A stretch of 64,000 nucleotides of DNA from Methylobacterium aquaticum (GCF_016804325.1 NZ_CP043627.1:6603001-6667000); one strand, 5' to 3'; numbered from the stretch's first letter, positions 8,091-17,964 are shown. Notes: generated by a model not told the origin, from the sequence alone. A program made the numbers and translations.

Positions 8091-9266
8091 ATGACGATCA
8101 CACGCCGCAAGGCGGTCGCGGGGCTCGTGGCCGGGGCGGGGCTCGTCCTCGGCGGTCGCGCCCGGGCCGATCTGGCCCTGCCGAAATCGCCCGTGGTCGT
8201 CACGGTGGTCGACGTGGCGGGCAACCTGGCGCTGACCCAGAAGGCGATCGAGGCCTATCGCCGGGCAAAGCCCGGCATCGTCTCGCGCTTCGCCTTCACC
8301 AAGGCGCCGGCGCCGGAACTGCCCTCGAAGCTCAAGGCGCAGCAGGCCGCCGGCCGGGTCGACATCGACCTCGTGCTCACCGGGACCGACGGCATCGCCG
8401 CCGGCATCGAGCAGAAGCTGTGGGTCGATCTCAAGCCCTATGCCGGCCAGCTGCCGAAGCCCGCCGACATCTACCAGCCCGCCGCGCTCCGGCTGAACGG
8501 CCTGGCGCAGGGCCAGGGCCTGTGCGTCGCCTGGTATCCCTCGGGCCCGCTGATCGAGTACATGCCCGAGCGGGTGAAGACGGTGCCGACGACGGCGGAC
8601 GAGCTTCTGGCCTGGGCGCGCCAGAACAAGGGCAAGTTCATGTATGCCCGGCCGGCCAATTCCGGTCCCGGCCGCACCTGGATCATGGGCCTGCCCTACA
8701 TCCTCGGCGACGCGAACCCGACCGACCCGGACAAGGGCTGGGACAAGACCTGGGAGTACCTGAAGGCGATCGGCGAGACGGTCGACTACTACCCGGGCGG
8801 CACCTCGCAGACGATGAAGGAGCTCGGCGAGGGCAGCCGCGACATCGTGGTCTCGACCACCGGCTGGGACATCAATCCCCGGGTGCTCGGCGTGGTGCCG
8901 GCCGAGGCCAAGGTCGGGGCGCTCAAGAATTTCAGGTGGGTGGCGGACGCCCATTACATGGCGGTGCCGAAGGGCGTGCCCGAGGAGAAGCTGGCGGTCA
9001 TCCTCGACCTGATGGCCTTCCTGCTCCAGCCGGCGCAGCAGGCCTATACCTACGACGAGGGCTACTTCTATCCCGGCCCGGCCGTGAAGGGCGTCACCCT
9101 CGACATGGCGCCGCCGGAGAGCCGCGCGGCGCTCAAGGAATTCGGTCGGCCGGAATACGACAAGATGATCGCCGACCACCCGATCGAGATGCCCCTCGAC
9201 GCCGACAAGATGGTGGTGGCCTTCCGCCGCTGGGACGAGCAGGTCGGTTCCGGCAAGAAGCGGTGA
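8091..9266 (+). CDS. ABC transporter periplasmic solute-binding protein (PotD/iron-type, family 1)
   Basis: This 391-aa binding protein captures the substrate for the importer encoded just downstream. The N-terminus has a signal with a twin-arginine-like TRRKAVAG start and a hydrophobic core ending near ARA-DLALP. The mature part has the extracellular solute-binding protein family 1 pattern shared by putrescine/spermidine, ferric-iron and aminoethylphosphonate binders; the ligand cannot be fixed from sequence. The ATG at 8091 follows a GGGGG tract. A family A palindromic repeat separates it from the ATPase gene, which may lower downstream expression relative to the binding protein. Confidence 0.87.
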   Translation: MTITRRKAVAGLVAGAGLVLGGRARADLALPKSPVVVTVVDVAGNLALTQKAIEAYRRAKPGIVSRFAFTKAPAPELPSKLKAQQAAGRVDIDLVLTGTDGIAAGIEQKLWVDLKPYAGQLPKPADIYQPAALRLNGLAQGQGLCVAWYPSGPLIEYMPERVKTVPTTADELLAWARQNKGKFMYARPANSGPGRTWIMGLPYILGDANPTDPDKGWDKTWEYLKAIGETVDYYPGGTSQTMKELGEGSRDIVVSTTGWDINPRVLGVVPAEAKVGALKNFRWVADAHYMAVPKGVPEEKLAVILDLMAFLLQPAQQAYTYDEGYFYPGPAVKGVTLDMAPPESRAALKEFGRPEYDKMIADHPIEMPLDADKMVVAFRRWDEQVGSGKKR

Positions 9267-9297
9267 GCCGCGTCCGATACACGACGGCGTCCGGCCC

Positions 9298-9448
9298 TAT
9301 CCCACCCGCAACCTCATCCTCAGGTGTCGGTCCATCGGAGATCGACTGACCTCGAAGGAGGGCTCCAGAAGTCTCCGAGCCAACTGGAGCCCTCCTTCGA
9401 GGCCTCCGCTCTGCTCCGGCACCTCAGGATGAGGTCGCGGGTGGGATA
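9298..9448. repeat. Family A palindromic intergenic repeat, copy 1
   Basis: An element of about 150 bp with outer inverted arms (TATCCCACCCGC with GCGGGTGGGATA, and CCTCATCCTCAGGTG with CACCTCAGGATGAGG) and a perfect inner pair (CGAAGGAGGGCTCCAG at 9353-9368, CTGGAGCCCTCCTTCG at 9384-9399). Related copies lie at 22681-22821 and 38358-38501. It sits between the solute-binding-protein gene and the ATPase gene of one transporter. The rest of 9267-9624 holds no gene. Confidence 0.88.
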
Positions 9449-9624
9449 AGGCCGGTGCCGCACATGAACCGTCCCGTCTTGTACAGTGGCGTTACAACTG
9501 GTCGCTACTCTATATCTTTTATTTTGCTGCATTTTCTATGACGAGCCAGTCTCCGCTTCGTCGGGAAATGCTCTAACGCCGCAACGGTCGCCCGGAAGAG
9601 GCGATACGGCAGGAGAGGACACCG

Positions 9625-10692
9625 ATGGCACGCCATCACGAGGCGCCGCAGGACCTGTCATTGAGCGGCCTGAGCCGCCGGTTCGGCGCGATGACCGCGC
9701 TGGACGGGCTCGACCTCACGATCCGGGGCGGCGAGTTCATCGCGCTGCTCGGGCCGTCGGGCTGCGGCAAGTCGACGGCGCTCAACTGCATCGCCGGGCT
9801 GCTGCCGCTCACCGGCGGGTCGATCCATCTCGGCGAGCGCCGGATCGACCGGCTGAAGCCCGAGGAGCGCGGCTTCGGCATGGTGTTCCAGAGCTACGCG
9901 CTCTTCCCGCACATGAATGTGGCGAAGAATGTCGGCTTCGGCCTCGCCATGCGGGGCATCAAGGGCGAGGCGGCCGCACGCCGGGTCGACGATGCGCTGG
10001 CGCTGGTGCGGCTGCAGTCGCAGGCCGCCAAGCTGCCGGGCCAGATGTCCGGCGGCCAGCAGCAGCGCGTCGCCATCGCCCGGGCGATCGTGATCGAGCC
10101 GCCGGTGGTGCTGATGGACGAGCCGCTGTCGAACCTCGACGCCAAGCTGCGCCTGGAGATGCGGGCCGAGATCCGGCGCATTCACGACGCCATCGGCTCG
10201 ACCACGATCTACGTCACCCACGACCAGGACGAGGCCCTGTCGATGGCCGACCGGGTCGTGGTGATGCGCGACGGGCGCATCCGCCAGGTCGGCACGCCGG
10301 AGGACCTCTACGAGCGCCCGAGCCACCCGGACGTCGCCGACTTCATGGGATTCCGCAATCGCCTGCGCGGCCGGACCGTCGCCGTGAGCGGCGACCGGGC
10401 CGAGATCGAGATCTGCGGCACCCGGCTCGCCGGCACCCTGCGGGACGCTTTGAGCCCCGGCGCGCCTGCGGTCGCGGCGATCCGCCCGGAGGACCTGACC
10501 ATCGCGGCCGACGGCCTGCCGGCCCGGGTCGCCAGCGTGGAATATCGCGGCCGGGCCTTCTTCGGCACCGCCGTGGCGCAGGACGGGACCGAACTCTTTT
10601 TCCGCTCCGACCGCGCGGTGGCGCAGGACGAGCTGCTGCGCCTCGCCGCCGCCCCGCCGCGGGTCCTGGTCTTCCCCGGGGAGGCGGCGTGA
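9625..10692 (+). CDS. ABC transporter ATP-binding protein (PotA-like)
   Basis: This 355-aa ATPase powers the importer. It has Walker A GPSGCGKST at residues 43-51, the Q-loop, the signature MSGGQQQR, Walker B VVLMDEPLSNLD, and the switch histidine in YVTHDQDEA. A C-terminal TOBE-like domain (from about residue 245) is typical of polyamine, iron and sugar importers of the CUT1/PotA group. The ATG at 9625 lies after a GGAGAGGAC ribosome-binding site. The stop overlaps the GTG start of the first permease by four bases, which supports one operon. Confidence 0.94.
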   Translation: MARHHEAPQDLSLSGLSRRFGAMTALDGLDLTIRGGEFIALLGPSGCGKSTALNCIAGLLPLTGGSIHLGERRIDRLKPEERGFGMVFQSYALFPHMNVAKNVGFGLAMRGIKGEAAARRVDDALALVRLQSQAAKLPGQMSGGQQQRVAIARAIVIEPPVVLMDEPLSNLDAKLRLEMRAEIRRIHDAIGSTTIYVTHDQDEALSMADRVVVMRDGRIRQVGTPEDLYERPSHPDVADFMGFRNRLRGRTVAVSGDRAEIEICGTRLAGTLRDALSPGAPAVAAIRPEDLTIAADGLPARVASVEYRGRAFFGTAVAQDGTELFFRSDRAVAQDELLRLAAAPPRVLVFPGEAA

Positions 10693-11621
10693 CCTCGGCC
10701 TCGCTCCCCAAGGCCTCGCTCTCGAAGGCCGCCCCGGCCCGCGAGGAGGCGCCGCCGCTCTCGGTGCGGCTCGCCGCCCGGGGCCTCGACGGCACCACGC
10801 TCCTGGTGCTGCCGGCGCTCCTCGCGATCCTCGGCCTGTTCGTCTATCCCTTCGCCTACGGCTTGGTGCTGTCGTTGCAGCCGAAGGCCGGGGCGTGGTG
10901 GGCGAACTACGCCCGCTTCTTCTCCGACCCGTTCCTCACCGACACGATCGGCGCGACGTTGCGCCTCGCGCTCCCCGTGACGCTGCTCAACCTGGCGCTC
11001 GCGGTCCCGATCGCCTTGCGCGTGCGGCTGATGCGCAGCCAGCGCCTGCTCACCACCATCCTGGTCCTGCCGATCACCCTCGGCACGGTGCTGGTGGCCG
11101 AGGGCCTGCTGAACTTCCTCGGGCCGCAGGGCTGGTTCAACCGCTCGCTGGTCTGGCTCGGGGTGATCGCCGGGCCGCTCAAGCTCACCAACAATTACTG
11201 GGGCGTGTTCGCCTCGCTCCTCATCACCGGCTTCCCGTTCGCCTTCCTGCTCACGCTCTCCTCCGTCACCGGCATCGATCCGGCGCTGGAGCAGGCGGCG
11301 GCGACCCACGGGGCGAATGCCTGGCAGCGCTTCAGGACGGTGATCCTGCCGCTGATCCTGCCGGGACTTGCCGTGACCTTCTGCCTGTCCTTCGTCCAGG
11401 CCTTCTCGGTGTTTCCCTCCGCCGTGCTGCTCGGCGCCCCGGCCGGCTCCACGCGGGTGATCTCGATCGCGGCCTACCAGGCGGCGTTCGAGGAATACGA
11501 TTACTCGCTCGCCTCGGCGATCGCGATGATCATGGCGGCGGTGCAGCTCGCCATCGTCGGCCTGCTGCTCTGGGGCCGCACGCTGCTCTATACCGGCCCG
11601 GTCGGAGGCACCAAGGGATGA
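10689..11621 (+). CDS. ABC transporter permease 1 (PotB-like)
   Basis: This 310-aa inner-membrane permease is one half of the transport channel. The GTG at 10689 overlaps the previous stop (GTGA). After a hydrophilic N-terminus of about 40 residues it has six hydrophobic segments starting with TTLLVLPALLAILGLFVYP, and the cytoplasmic EAA coupling loop EQAAATHGANAWQRFRTVIL expected of binding-protein-dependent permeases. It pairs with the next gene as a heterodimer. The substrate is not determinable. Confidence 0.92.
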   Translation: MTSASLPKASLSKAAPAREEAPPLSVRLAARGLDGTTLLVLPALLAILGLFVYPFAYGLVLSLQPKAGAWWANYARFFSDPFLTDTIGATLRLALPVTLLNLALAVPIALRVRLMRSQRLLTTILVLPITLGTVLVAEGLLNFLGPQGWFNRSLVWLGVIAGPLKLTNNYWGVFASLLITGFPFAFLLTLSSVTGIDPALEQAAATHGANAWQRFRTVILPLILPGLAVTFCLSFVQAFSVFPSAVLLGAPAGSTRVISIAAYQAAFEEYDYSLASAIAMIMAAVQLAIVGLLLWGRTLLYTGPVGGTKG

Positions 11622-12460
11622 TCCGCGACACCGGCCTCGGCTCGCGCCTGTGGCGGATGGCGGTCTGGGCCGTCACGCTGCTGTTCTGCCTCAACCTCCT
11701 GGCGATGATCGCCGCGGTGGTGCTCAACTCCTTCGCCACGCGCTGGCTCGGCACCTGGCTGCCGCTCGGCCTCACCACCCGCTGGTACGCCTCGGCCTGG
11801 GACGAGTTCCAGCTCGGCGACGTGCTGGTGGTGACCCTCCAGGTGGTGTTCCTGGTGGTCTTCCTGTCGGGGCTCCTCGGGGTCACGGCGGCCTATGCCC
11901 TGGCGCGACGCGACTTTCCGGGCAAGCGGCTGGTGATGCTGGTCTTCCTGCTGCCGCTCCTGGTGCCGCCGATCACCTACGGCATCCCGCTCGCCACCGT
12001 GCTCTACCGGGCGGGGCTCGCCGGCACGCTCTGGGGCGTGGTGCTCGCCAACCTCGTGCCGAGCGTGCCCTTCGTGGTGCTGGTGATGATCCCGTTCATC
12101 GAGCAGATCGACCCGCGCATCGAGGCGGCGGCCCGGGTCTTCGGCGCCGGCACGCGCCAGCTCTTCCTGCGGGTGCTGCTGCCGCTCCTCATCCCGGGCA
12201 TCCTGGCGGCGCTTCTGCTGGTGCTGGTGCGCACCATCGCGATGTTCGAGCTGACCTTCCTGGTCGCGGGGCCGACGAGCCAGACCCTGGTGGTGGCGCT
12301 CTACTACGCGGTCTTCGCCGCGGGCGTGCGCGCCGGGCAGTCGATCGACGCGATGGCGGTGGTCTACATGGCGGTGACGCTGGTCTGGCTCGTGATCGCC
12401 TTGCGCTTCGTCAACCCGACGCAGATCGTGGCGCGGGCCAAGCAGCAGAGCGCGCATTGA
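11618..12460 (+). CDS. ABC transporter permease 2 (PotC-like)
   Basis: This 280-aa second permease subunit begins at the ATG at 11618, which overlaps the preceding TGA (ATGA) with GGAGG just upstream. It shows about six membrane helices (VTLLFCLNLLAMIAAVVL, VFLVVFLSGLLGV and others) and the EAA loop EAAARVFGAGTRQLFLRVLLP. Order and overlaps (binding protein, ATPase, permease, permease) match polyamine/iron/phosphonate importers. It is followed by a strong hairpin at 12562-12610. Confidence 0.92.
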   Translation: MIRDTGLGSRLWRMAVWAVTLLFCLNLLAMIAAVVLNSFATRWLGTWLPLGLTTRWYASAWDEFQLGDVLVVTLQVVFLVVFLSGLLGVTAAYALARRDFPGKRLVMLVFLLPLLVPPITYGIPLATVLYRAGLAGTLWGVVLANLVPSVPFVVLVMIPFIEQIDPRIEAAARVFGAGTRQLFLRVLLPLLIPGILAALLLVLVRTIAMFELTFLVAGPTSQTLVVALYYAVFAAGVRAGQSIDAMAVVYMAVTLVWLVIALRFVNPTQIVARAKQQSAH

Positions 12461-12561
12461 GGCCGGTCTTCGGCCCGGGCTCGGTGCGAAGGTCCAGACG
12501 GGATGTGGAGAGCGTGTTTGGGCGGTTTGCGCCGCTCGATCTGGCACACGGGCCGGCATCT

Positions 12562-12610
12562 CTCGCCGTCATCCCGGGTTCCGCTGCCGCGGTCCCGGGA
12601 TGACGGCGAG
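12562..12610. terminator. 17-bp perfect stem-loop after the ABC operon (family B core)
   Basis: CTCGCCGTCATCCCGGG (12562-12578) pairs perfectly with its complement at 12594-12610 around a 15-nt loop. It lies about 100 bp after the last permease stop and may work as a terminator or transcript-end stabiliser, though no U-tract follows. Its CATCCCGGG/CCCGGGATGA ends match the ends of the family B repeats, so it may be a minimal copy. The rest of 12461-12891 has no gene I can support. Confidence 0.6.
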
Positions 12611-12891
12611 GGTCTCGCGTCGGTCGGCCAACCCGAACCGTCTCCGATGCCCGGCCCTCCTGTCCGGACGCCGATCCTTCTGAATCCAGCCTCGCCCGGC
12701 TCCGTCGCCCGCGACGAGCTTGCGCCCGCGCCAGAATGGACGTTGCGGCATGACGGGACACATCTTACGGTAATGCAATCTTCGATTGCCCGACTGCGTA
12801 TCGGAATGGCGAAGCGACAAGCGCCGAATTAGCGAAAATTTATAGCCGGCCATTCATGCTCGCCGCTCTTCCCCGGAGCTGCGCTCGGCCG

Positions 12892-14583
12892 ATGACATCC
12901 TGGTTCGCGAAACTGTCGATCAGGCACCGGATTGCCGGTGTCCTCGGCGTCCTGATCGTCTGTCTGCTCGTCGTGAACGGCGTCGGCCTGCATGCCGTCG
13001 GCACTCTTGCCGACGACCAGAGCCGCCTCGGCAACAACGCGCTGCCCAGCGTGCGATATGCCGGCGAGCTGCGCGGCAACGTGATCGATGTGCGGGTCAG
13101 CGTCGTCAACCACATCCTCTACTCCGACCCCGCGCGGATGCGGACCGAGGAGGCGGCCCTGTCGCAGAAGACCGAGGCCGTGACCGCCGCGATGCACCAC
13201 TACGAGCGTCTCGTCGATGGTGCGGCGGAGCGTGACCTCTTCGATGCGTTCGATCGCGAATGGAAGAGCTACCTCGCGGCCATCCCGGCGGTGCTGGAAC
13301 ACTCGCGAACGGGGCGCAAGGATCTGGCGATGCGCGAGAACCTCGTCAGCGTCCGCCCTCACATCAAGGCGGCCTCCGAGACGCTCGAGAGGATCGTCGC
13401 CCTCAACAACGACAACGGCCGGAAGGCCGTCGCCGAAGGGGAGGTCACCGCATCCGATGCCCGTCGGCTCATGCTGGCGATCGGCGTCGTCGCGCTCGTG
13501 CTTGCCACCTCGCTGGGAACGCTGATCGTGCGCAGTATCTCGGCCAGCGTCCGTGCCGTCCTGGGGCCGATGCGCAAACTCGCGGCCGGCGACCTCTCGG
13601 TCGCGATCCCGCATCAGGGCGAGCCGAACGAGATCGGCCAGATCGCCGATGCCGTGCAGGTCTTCAAGGAGGCGAGCATCGAGGCCCGGCGGCTGGCGGC
13701 CCTGCAGGCCGAGGCCGACGCCGCCAAGATGCGCCGGGCCGAGATCCTCGACCGGATCACCCGCGGCTTCGAGACCGAGGCCGGCGCGCTCACCGAGGAA
13801 CTGGCGGCCGCCGCGACCGAGATGGAGGCCACCGCCGCCTCGATGACGGAGATCGCCGCGCAGACCACCACGCTCGCGACCAACGTCTCGGTGGCCGCCG
13901 AGCAGACATCGGGCAACGTGCAGCAGGTCGCGAGCGCGACCGAGGAGATGGCGGCCTCCGTCCAGGAGATCAGCGGGCAGGTGACGCATTCGGTCGGAAT
14001 CGCCGCCTCGGCCATCGCGCGGGCGCAGGAGACCGGCACCATCATCCGGGAATTGTCGGACAGCGCCGACCGGATCGGCGCCGCGGCGGGTCTGATCTCG
14101 GGCGTGGCGAGCCAGACCAACCTCCTGGCGCTGAACGCCACCATCGAGGCGGCCCGGGCCGGCGAAGCCGGACGCGGCTTCGCGGTGGTGGCCGCCGAGG
14201 TCAAGACGCTGGCCGAGCAGACCGCCCGGGCGACCCAGGAGATTACCGCCCGGATCGGCGCGATCCAGTCCGCCACCCGCGGCGCGGTCGAGGCGGTCCA
14301 GGGCGTGAGCCGCACGATCGACGACATGTCCGGCATCGCCACCCACATCGCCTCGGCGATCGAGGAGCAGGGCGCGGCCACGCGCGAGATCGCCCGGAAC
14401 GTCCAGGAGGCCGCGCAGGGCACCCGGCAGGTCACGGGCCATATCGGGTCGGTGCGCGCCGGGGCGAGCGAGACCGGATCGGCCGCGACACAGGTTCTCG
14501 GCGCCGCGCGCACCCTCGCGGTGCGGTCCGACGGGCTCAGCCGGGCGGTCCGCAGCTTCCTGGACGAGGTCCGGGCGGCTTAG
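12892..14583 (+). CDS. Methyl-accepting chemotaxis protein
   Basis: This 563-aa chemoreceptor (from the ATG at 12892) senses a periplasmic signal and controls the CheA kinase. It has a membrane helix at about 13-35, a four-helix-bundle-like periplasmic domain, a second helix around 190-212 ([18 protein letters not shown]), a HAMP domain, and a long coiled-coil signalling domain whose tip ([20 protein letters not shown]) is the MCP hallmark. An earlier in-frame ATG at 12856 would add 12 residues; the internal one fits the usual short cytoplasmic lead better. No CheB/CheR-binding pentapeptide is evident at the C-terminus ([11 protein letters not shown]). No other chemotaxis gene is nearby. Confidence 0.93.
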   Translation: MTSWFAKLSIRHRIAGVLGVLIVCLLVVNGVGLHAVGTLADDQSRLGNNALPSVRYAGELRGNVIDVRVSVVNHILYSDPARMRTEEAALSQKTEAVTAAMHHYERLVDGAAERDLFDAFDREWKSYLAAIPAVLEHSRTGRKDLAMRENLVSVRPHIKAASETLERIVALNNDNGRKAVAEGEVTASDARRLMLAIGVVALVLATSLGTLIVRSISASVRAVLGPMRKLAAGDLSVAIPHQGEPNEIGQIADAVQVFKEASIEARRLAALQAEADAAKMRRAEILDRITRGFETEAGALTEELAAAATEMEATAASMTEIAAQTTTLATNVSVAAEQTSGNVQQVASATEEMAASVQEISGQVTHSVGIAASAIARAQETGTIIRELSDSADRIGAAAGLISGVASQTNLLALNATIEAARAGEAGRGFAVVAAEVKTLAEQTARATQEITARIGAIQSATRGAVEAVQGVSRTIDDMSGIATHIASAIEEQGAATREIARNVQEAAQGTRQVTGHIGSVRAGASETGSAATQVLGAARTLAVRSDGLSRAVRSFLDEVRAA

Positions 14584-14590
14584 TGTCTCT

Positions 14591-14653
14591 CACAAAACTC
14601 CCGATCGCCGTCGTCGCTCGCTGTGGCAGCGTCGGTGCAACGGGAGTTTTGTG
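14591..14653. terminator. Long-stem hairpin between convergent genes
   Basis: CACAAAACTCCCG (14591-14603) and CGGGAGTTTTGTG (14641-14653) form a perfect 13-bp stem closing a 37-nt loop that holds a smaller CGCTG-TGG-CAGCG stem. It begins 8 nt after the chemoreceptor stop and precedes the end of a convergent gene, so a bidirectional terminator is the simplest reading. Confidence 0.5.
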
Positions 14654-14707
14654 GGGCGCACTTAGCCGAGAGGGGGAGAGCCGGGGATCGGCACGGTCTC
14701 GATCCCC

Positions 14708-15355
14708 TCACCCCCGGAACCGCCATACCCCCGTCCGCTTGATCTCGGAATCCTCCAGCGCCCGGGTCACCGGAACCTCGTAGGTCGCGAGGGTGTCCAG
14801 CCGGTCCTTCGGCAGGTAGGCGCGGCCGGGATCGCCCACCAGCACCCGGGCGCCGCGGGCGTGCAGGCCGGCCAGCCAGTCGCCGACCCGCGCGGCGAGG
14901 TCGCGCTCGTAGAAGATGTCGGCGGCGAGCACGCAGTCCCAGCCCTCGTCGCGGCCGATCAGGTCGGCGCTTATCGCGGTGATCCGATCCGCGACGCCGT
15001 TCTCGGCCGCGTTGAGGCCGATCGCCGCCAGCGCGAAGGGGTCGAGGTCGCTCGCCTCGACCGACGCCGCCCCCGCCATCGCGGCCGCGATGGCGACGAG
15101 GCCGGAGCCCGAGGCGAAGTCGAGCACCCGGGCGCCGGCCACCGTCTCCGGGTTTGCCAGCAGGTAGGCCGCGAGCGCCTGGCCGCCGGCCCAGGCGAAG
15201 GCCCAGAACGGCGGCGGCAGGCCGATCTCGCCGAGTTCCTCCTCGGTGCGGCCCCACAATTCCGTCGCCTCGTCGGCGACGTGCAGGCGGATGGCGGGGG
15301 CGTGCGGCACCGGGCGCAAGGCCGTGTGGGCGCGGATGAAGGCGAGGGGGTCCAT
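14708..15355 (-). CDS. Lysine/N-terminal protein methyltransferase of the NNT1/ETFB-KMT type
   Basis: This 215-aa SAM-dependent methyltransferase resembles COG3897 proteins (NNT1/EFM7 and ETF-beta lysine methyltransferase group). It has an N-terminal ELWGRTEEELGEIGLPPPFW segment, the PPFWAFAWAGGQALA stretch characteristic of this group, a SAM motif I (VLDFASGSGLVAIAAA), an acidic motif (ASDLDPFA) and motif IV (DCVLAADIFYE). The target is likely a protein lysine or N-terminus. Its ATG overlaps the stop of the upstream glycosyltransferase by one base (TGATG), so both are co-translated, though no functional link is obvious. Confidence 0.85.
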   Translation of the reverse strand: MDPLAFIRAHTALRPVPHAPAIRLHVADEATELWGRTEEELGEIGLPPPFWAFAWAGGQALAAYLLANPETVAGARVLDFASGSGLVAIAAAMAGAASVEASDLDPFALAAIGLNAAENGVADRITAISADLIGRDEGWDCVLAADIFYERDLAARVGDWLAGLHARGARVLVGDPGRAYLPKDRLDTLATYEVPVTRALEDSEIKRTGVWRFRG

Positions 15356-16506
15356 CAGGCGAGGTCCGCGTAGAGCCGCAACACGGCCCGCGTCACTGCC
15401 GCCTCGGTGAAGCCGCCCTCGACGATGCGGGCCCGGGCCGCCGCGCCCATCCGGGCGACGAGGGCCGGGTCGGCGGCGAGCCGCACCATCGCGGCGGCGA
15501 GCGCCTTGGAATCGTCCGGCGGGACGACCAGCCCCTCGATCCCGTCCCGCACCAGGGTCCGGCAGCCCGGCACGTCGGTGGTGAGGATCGCCCGCCCGCC
15601 GGCCGCGGCTTCGAGGAGCGCCCGCGGCAGCCCCTCGCCGCCCCGCGAGGGCAGGCAGGCGACATGGGCCCGGGCCAGGACCGCGGCGACGTCGCCGGTG
15701 GCGCCGTGCCAGGCGACGCCGTCCCGCGACCAGTCCCGCAGGGTGGCCTCGGGGATCGCCCGGCGGTTCGACGGGTCGGGGGCACCGTAGAGCGACAATT
15801 CGAGGTTCACGCCCTCGGCCTTCGCGAGGCGCGCGGCCTCCACCGCCGTGTCGACCCCCTTCGACCACAGCATCCGGGCGGTGAGCGCGATCCGCAGCGG
15901 GGGCTGCGGCGGCAGGGGTTGCGGCGCCCAGGCGTCCGGGTCGATGCCGGCACCGCCGACGATCGTGACGCGGGGGTTGTCGGGGTCGAGGCCCAGCAGC
16001 CGGGCGTCGTCCGGGTTCTCGAACAGGTAGCGGGTGCGCGCCGTCTCCAGGGGGCCGCGGATCAGGAGCCGCAGGGCGGTGCGGGCGAGGCGCCCGGTCC
16101 GGTCCTGCCGGGCGCCGATCAGCCCGAGGCCGGTCAGCGCGTAGACCCGGGACGGGATGCCGGCGAGCACGGCCGCCGCACCGCCGACCAGGATGCCGCG
16201 CAACGCGATGCAGTGGACGATGTCGGCCTTCAGGGCCTTCAGGATCGCCGCGAGCTGGCCGGCGGCGTAGCCCGCCGCCATCGGGTTGAGGCTCGACCGC
16301 TCGGCCTCGAGTTCGACCACCCGGGCGCCGGTCGCGGCGATCGCGTCGCGATGGGCCCGCACCCGGGTGACGACCGAGACGGGGTGGCCGGCCGCCACCG
16401 CCGCGCGGGCCATCGGCAGGAAATGCGAGGCGAAGAACCAATCCTCGGTGACCACGAAGGCGATGTGCGCCCGCTTCTCCTCCCGGTTCGCGTCCTGTGG
16501 CTGCAC
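15355..16506 (-). CDS. Glycosyltransferase, GT4 family
   Basis: This 383-aa GT-B fold enzyme transfers a sugar from a nucleotide donor, probably to a surface polysaccharide or glycolipid. The N-terminal domain starts IAFVVTEDWFFASHFLPMARAA, a pattern seen in EPS/capsule glycosyltransferases; the C-terminal GT4 domain shows TARMLWSKGVDTAVEAARL and the donor-site SRGGEGLPRALLEAAAGG. The ATG at 16506 starts a leftward two-gene unit with the methyltransferase and is divergent from topoisomerase IB. Acceptor and donor cannot be named. Confidence 0.88.
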   Translation of the reverse strand: MQPQDANREEKRAHIAFVVTEDWFFASHFLPMARAAVAAGHPVSVVTRVRAHRDAIAATGARVVELEAERSSLNPMAAGYAAGQLAAILKALKADIVHCIALRGILVGGAAAVLAGIPSRVYALTGLGLIGARQDRTGRLARTALRLLIRGPLETARTRYLFENPDDARLLGLDPDNPRVTIVGGAGIDPDAWAPQPLPPQPPLRIALTARMLWSKGVDTAVEAARLAKAEGVNLELSLYGAPDPSNRRAIPEATLRDWSRDGVAWHGATGDVAAVLARAHVACLPSRGGEGLPRALLEAAAGGRAILTTDVPGCRTLVRDGIEGLVVPPDDSKALAAAMVRLAADPALVARMGAAARARIVEGGFTEAAVTRAVLRLYADLA

Positions 16507-16650
16507 CCGGTCTCTCCCCCTCGTCGAGCCCCCTCCCTACAGCCTGGCGCCGCGCCGGGATACCGTCGGCCATGCCCCGGGCCGGCAGGAACCGGGACGG
16601 CCGCGCGCCGGTTGAGATCGACCTGGAGAGCCTGCGAGGTCGTGACCCCC

Positions 16651-17907
16651 ATGCTGTCGGATCCCGAGATGGCGGAATCGGCCGCCGAGGATCGCGTCGA
16701 TACCCGCGACGCCGCCCGCGAGGCGGGCCTGGCCTACGTCAGCGACGAGGAGCCCGGCTATCGCCGCAAGCGCAACGGGCGCGGCTTCGCCTACGTCGAT
16801 GCCAAGGGCGCCAAGGTGCAGGATGCCAAGGCGCTGGCGCGGATCAAGGCCCTGGCGATCCCGCCGGCCTATACCGACGTGTGGATCTGCCGCCACGCCA
16901 ACGGCCACATCCAGGCGACCGGGCGCGACGCCCGCGGCCGCAAGCAGTACCGCTACCATCCCGAATTCCGCCAGGCGCGGGAGAGCACCAAGTTCGCCCA
17001 CATGATGACCTTTGCGGAGGTGCTGCCCGGCATCCGCGCGACGGTGCAGGAGCATATGGGCCGGCGCGGTCTGCCGCGCGAGAAGGTGCTCGCCACCGTG
17101 GTGCATCTCCTCGAGACCACCCTGATCCGGGTCGGCAACGACGACTATGCTAAGCAGAACAAGAGCTACGGCCTCACTACCCTGCGCGACCCGCACGTGA
17201 AGGTGGAGGGCAGGGAGCTCAGGTTCCGCTTCAAGGGCAAGAGCAACAAGGTCTGGGAACTGGCGATCCACGACCGCCGGGTGGCCAAGATCGTCAAGGC
17301 CTGCCAGGACCTGCCCGGCCAGGAGCTGTTCCAGTACCTCGACGAGGACGGGGTGCAGCGCGACGTGACCTCGGCCGACGTGAACGCCTACCTGCGCGAG
17401 ATCACCGGGCGCGACATCACCGCCAAGGACTTTCGCACCTGGTCCGGCACGGTGCTGGCCGCCATGGCGCTCCGCGAATTCGAGGCCTTCGACAGCGAGG
17501 CCAAGGCCAAGCGCAACGTGCGCGCGGCGATCGAGCGGGTGGCGGAGCGGCTCGGCAACACGCCGACCATCTGCCGCAAGTGCTACGTCCACCCGGAGAT
17601 CCTCGGCTGCTACCTCGAGGGCGAATTGCTGCTCCAGGTCAAGGACGAGGTCCAGGCGGCGCTCCGCGACGAGATCGCCTCCCTGCGGCCCGAGGAGACG
17701 GCGGTGCTCGGCCTGCTCCAGGGCCGCCTCGCCCGTGTCGAGCAGGAGACGAAGGCCGGGGTGAAGACGGCGCGCGCCAAGGCCGATGCCAAGAAGGGCG
17801 CGAAGACGACGGGGCGTTCGGTCAAGGGCGGCTCGTCGTCGTCCGGACAATCCCGGCGATCCGAGAAGACCCGCTCGGGCAAGGCGGGAGCCCGCAAGGC
17901 CGCCTGA
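16651..17907 (+). CDS. DNA topoisomerase IB
   Basis: This 418-aa poxvirus-like type IB topoisomerase relaxes supercoils through a 3'-phosphotyrosine link. It shows the N-terminal RKRNGRGFAYVDAKG module, the catalytic-domain arginine in LIRVGNDDYAKQNKSYGLTTL, the lysine in FKGKSNK, the second arginine/histidine region KDFRTWSGT, and the active-site tyrosine in KCYVHP. The C-terminus (last 60 or so residues) is a Lys/Ser/Arg-rich tail probably used for DNA binding. ATG at 16651 is preceded by GAGGT; a GTG at 16642 and an ATG at 16669 are alternatives. Confidence 0.93.
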   Translation: MLSDPEMAESAAEDRVDTRDAAREAGLAYVSDEEPGYRRKRNGRGFAYVDAKGAKVQDAKALARIKALAIPPAYTDVWICRHANGHIQATGRDARGRKQYRYHPEFRQARESTKFAHMMTFAEVLPGIRATVQEHMGRRGLPREKVLATVVHLLETTLIRVGNDDYAKQNKSYGLTTLRDPHVKVEGRELRFRFKGKSNKVWELAIHDRRVAKIVKACQDLPGQELFQYLDEDGVQRDVTSADVNAYLREITGRDITAKDFRTWSGTVLAAMALREFEAFDSEAKAKRNVRAAIERVAERLGNTPTICRKCYVHPEILGCYLEGELLLQVKDEVQAALRDEIASLRPEETAVLGLLQGRLARVEQETKAGVKTARAKADAKKGAKTTGRSVKGGSSSSGQSRRSEKTRSGKAGARKAA

Positions 17908-17964
17908 GCCGGCCGACAAGACGATGGCGGTCCTCTCGAGGACCGCCCGGTCCCGCGCCGCCCC

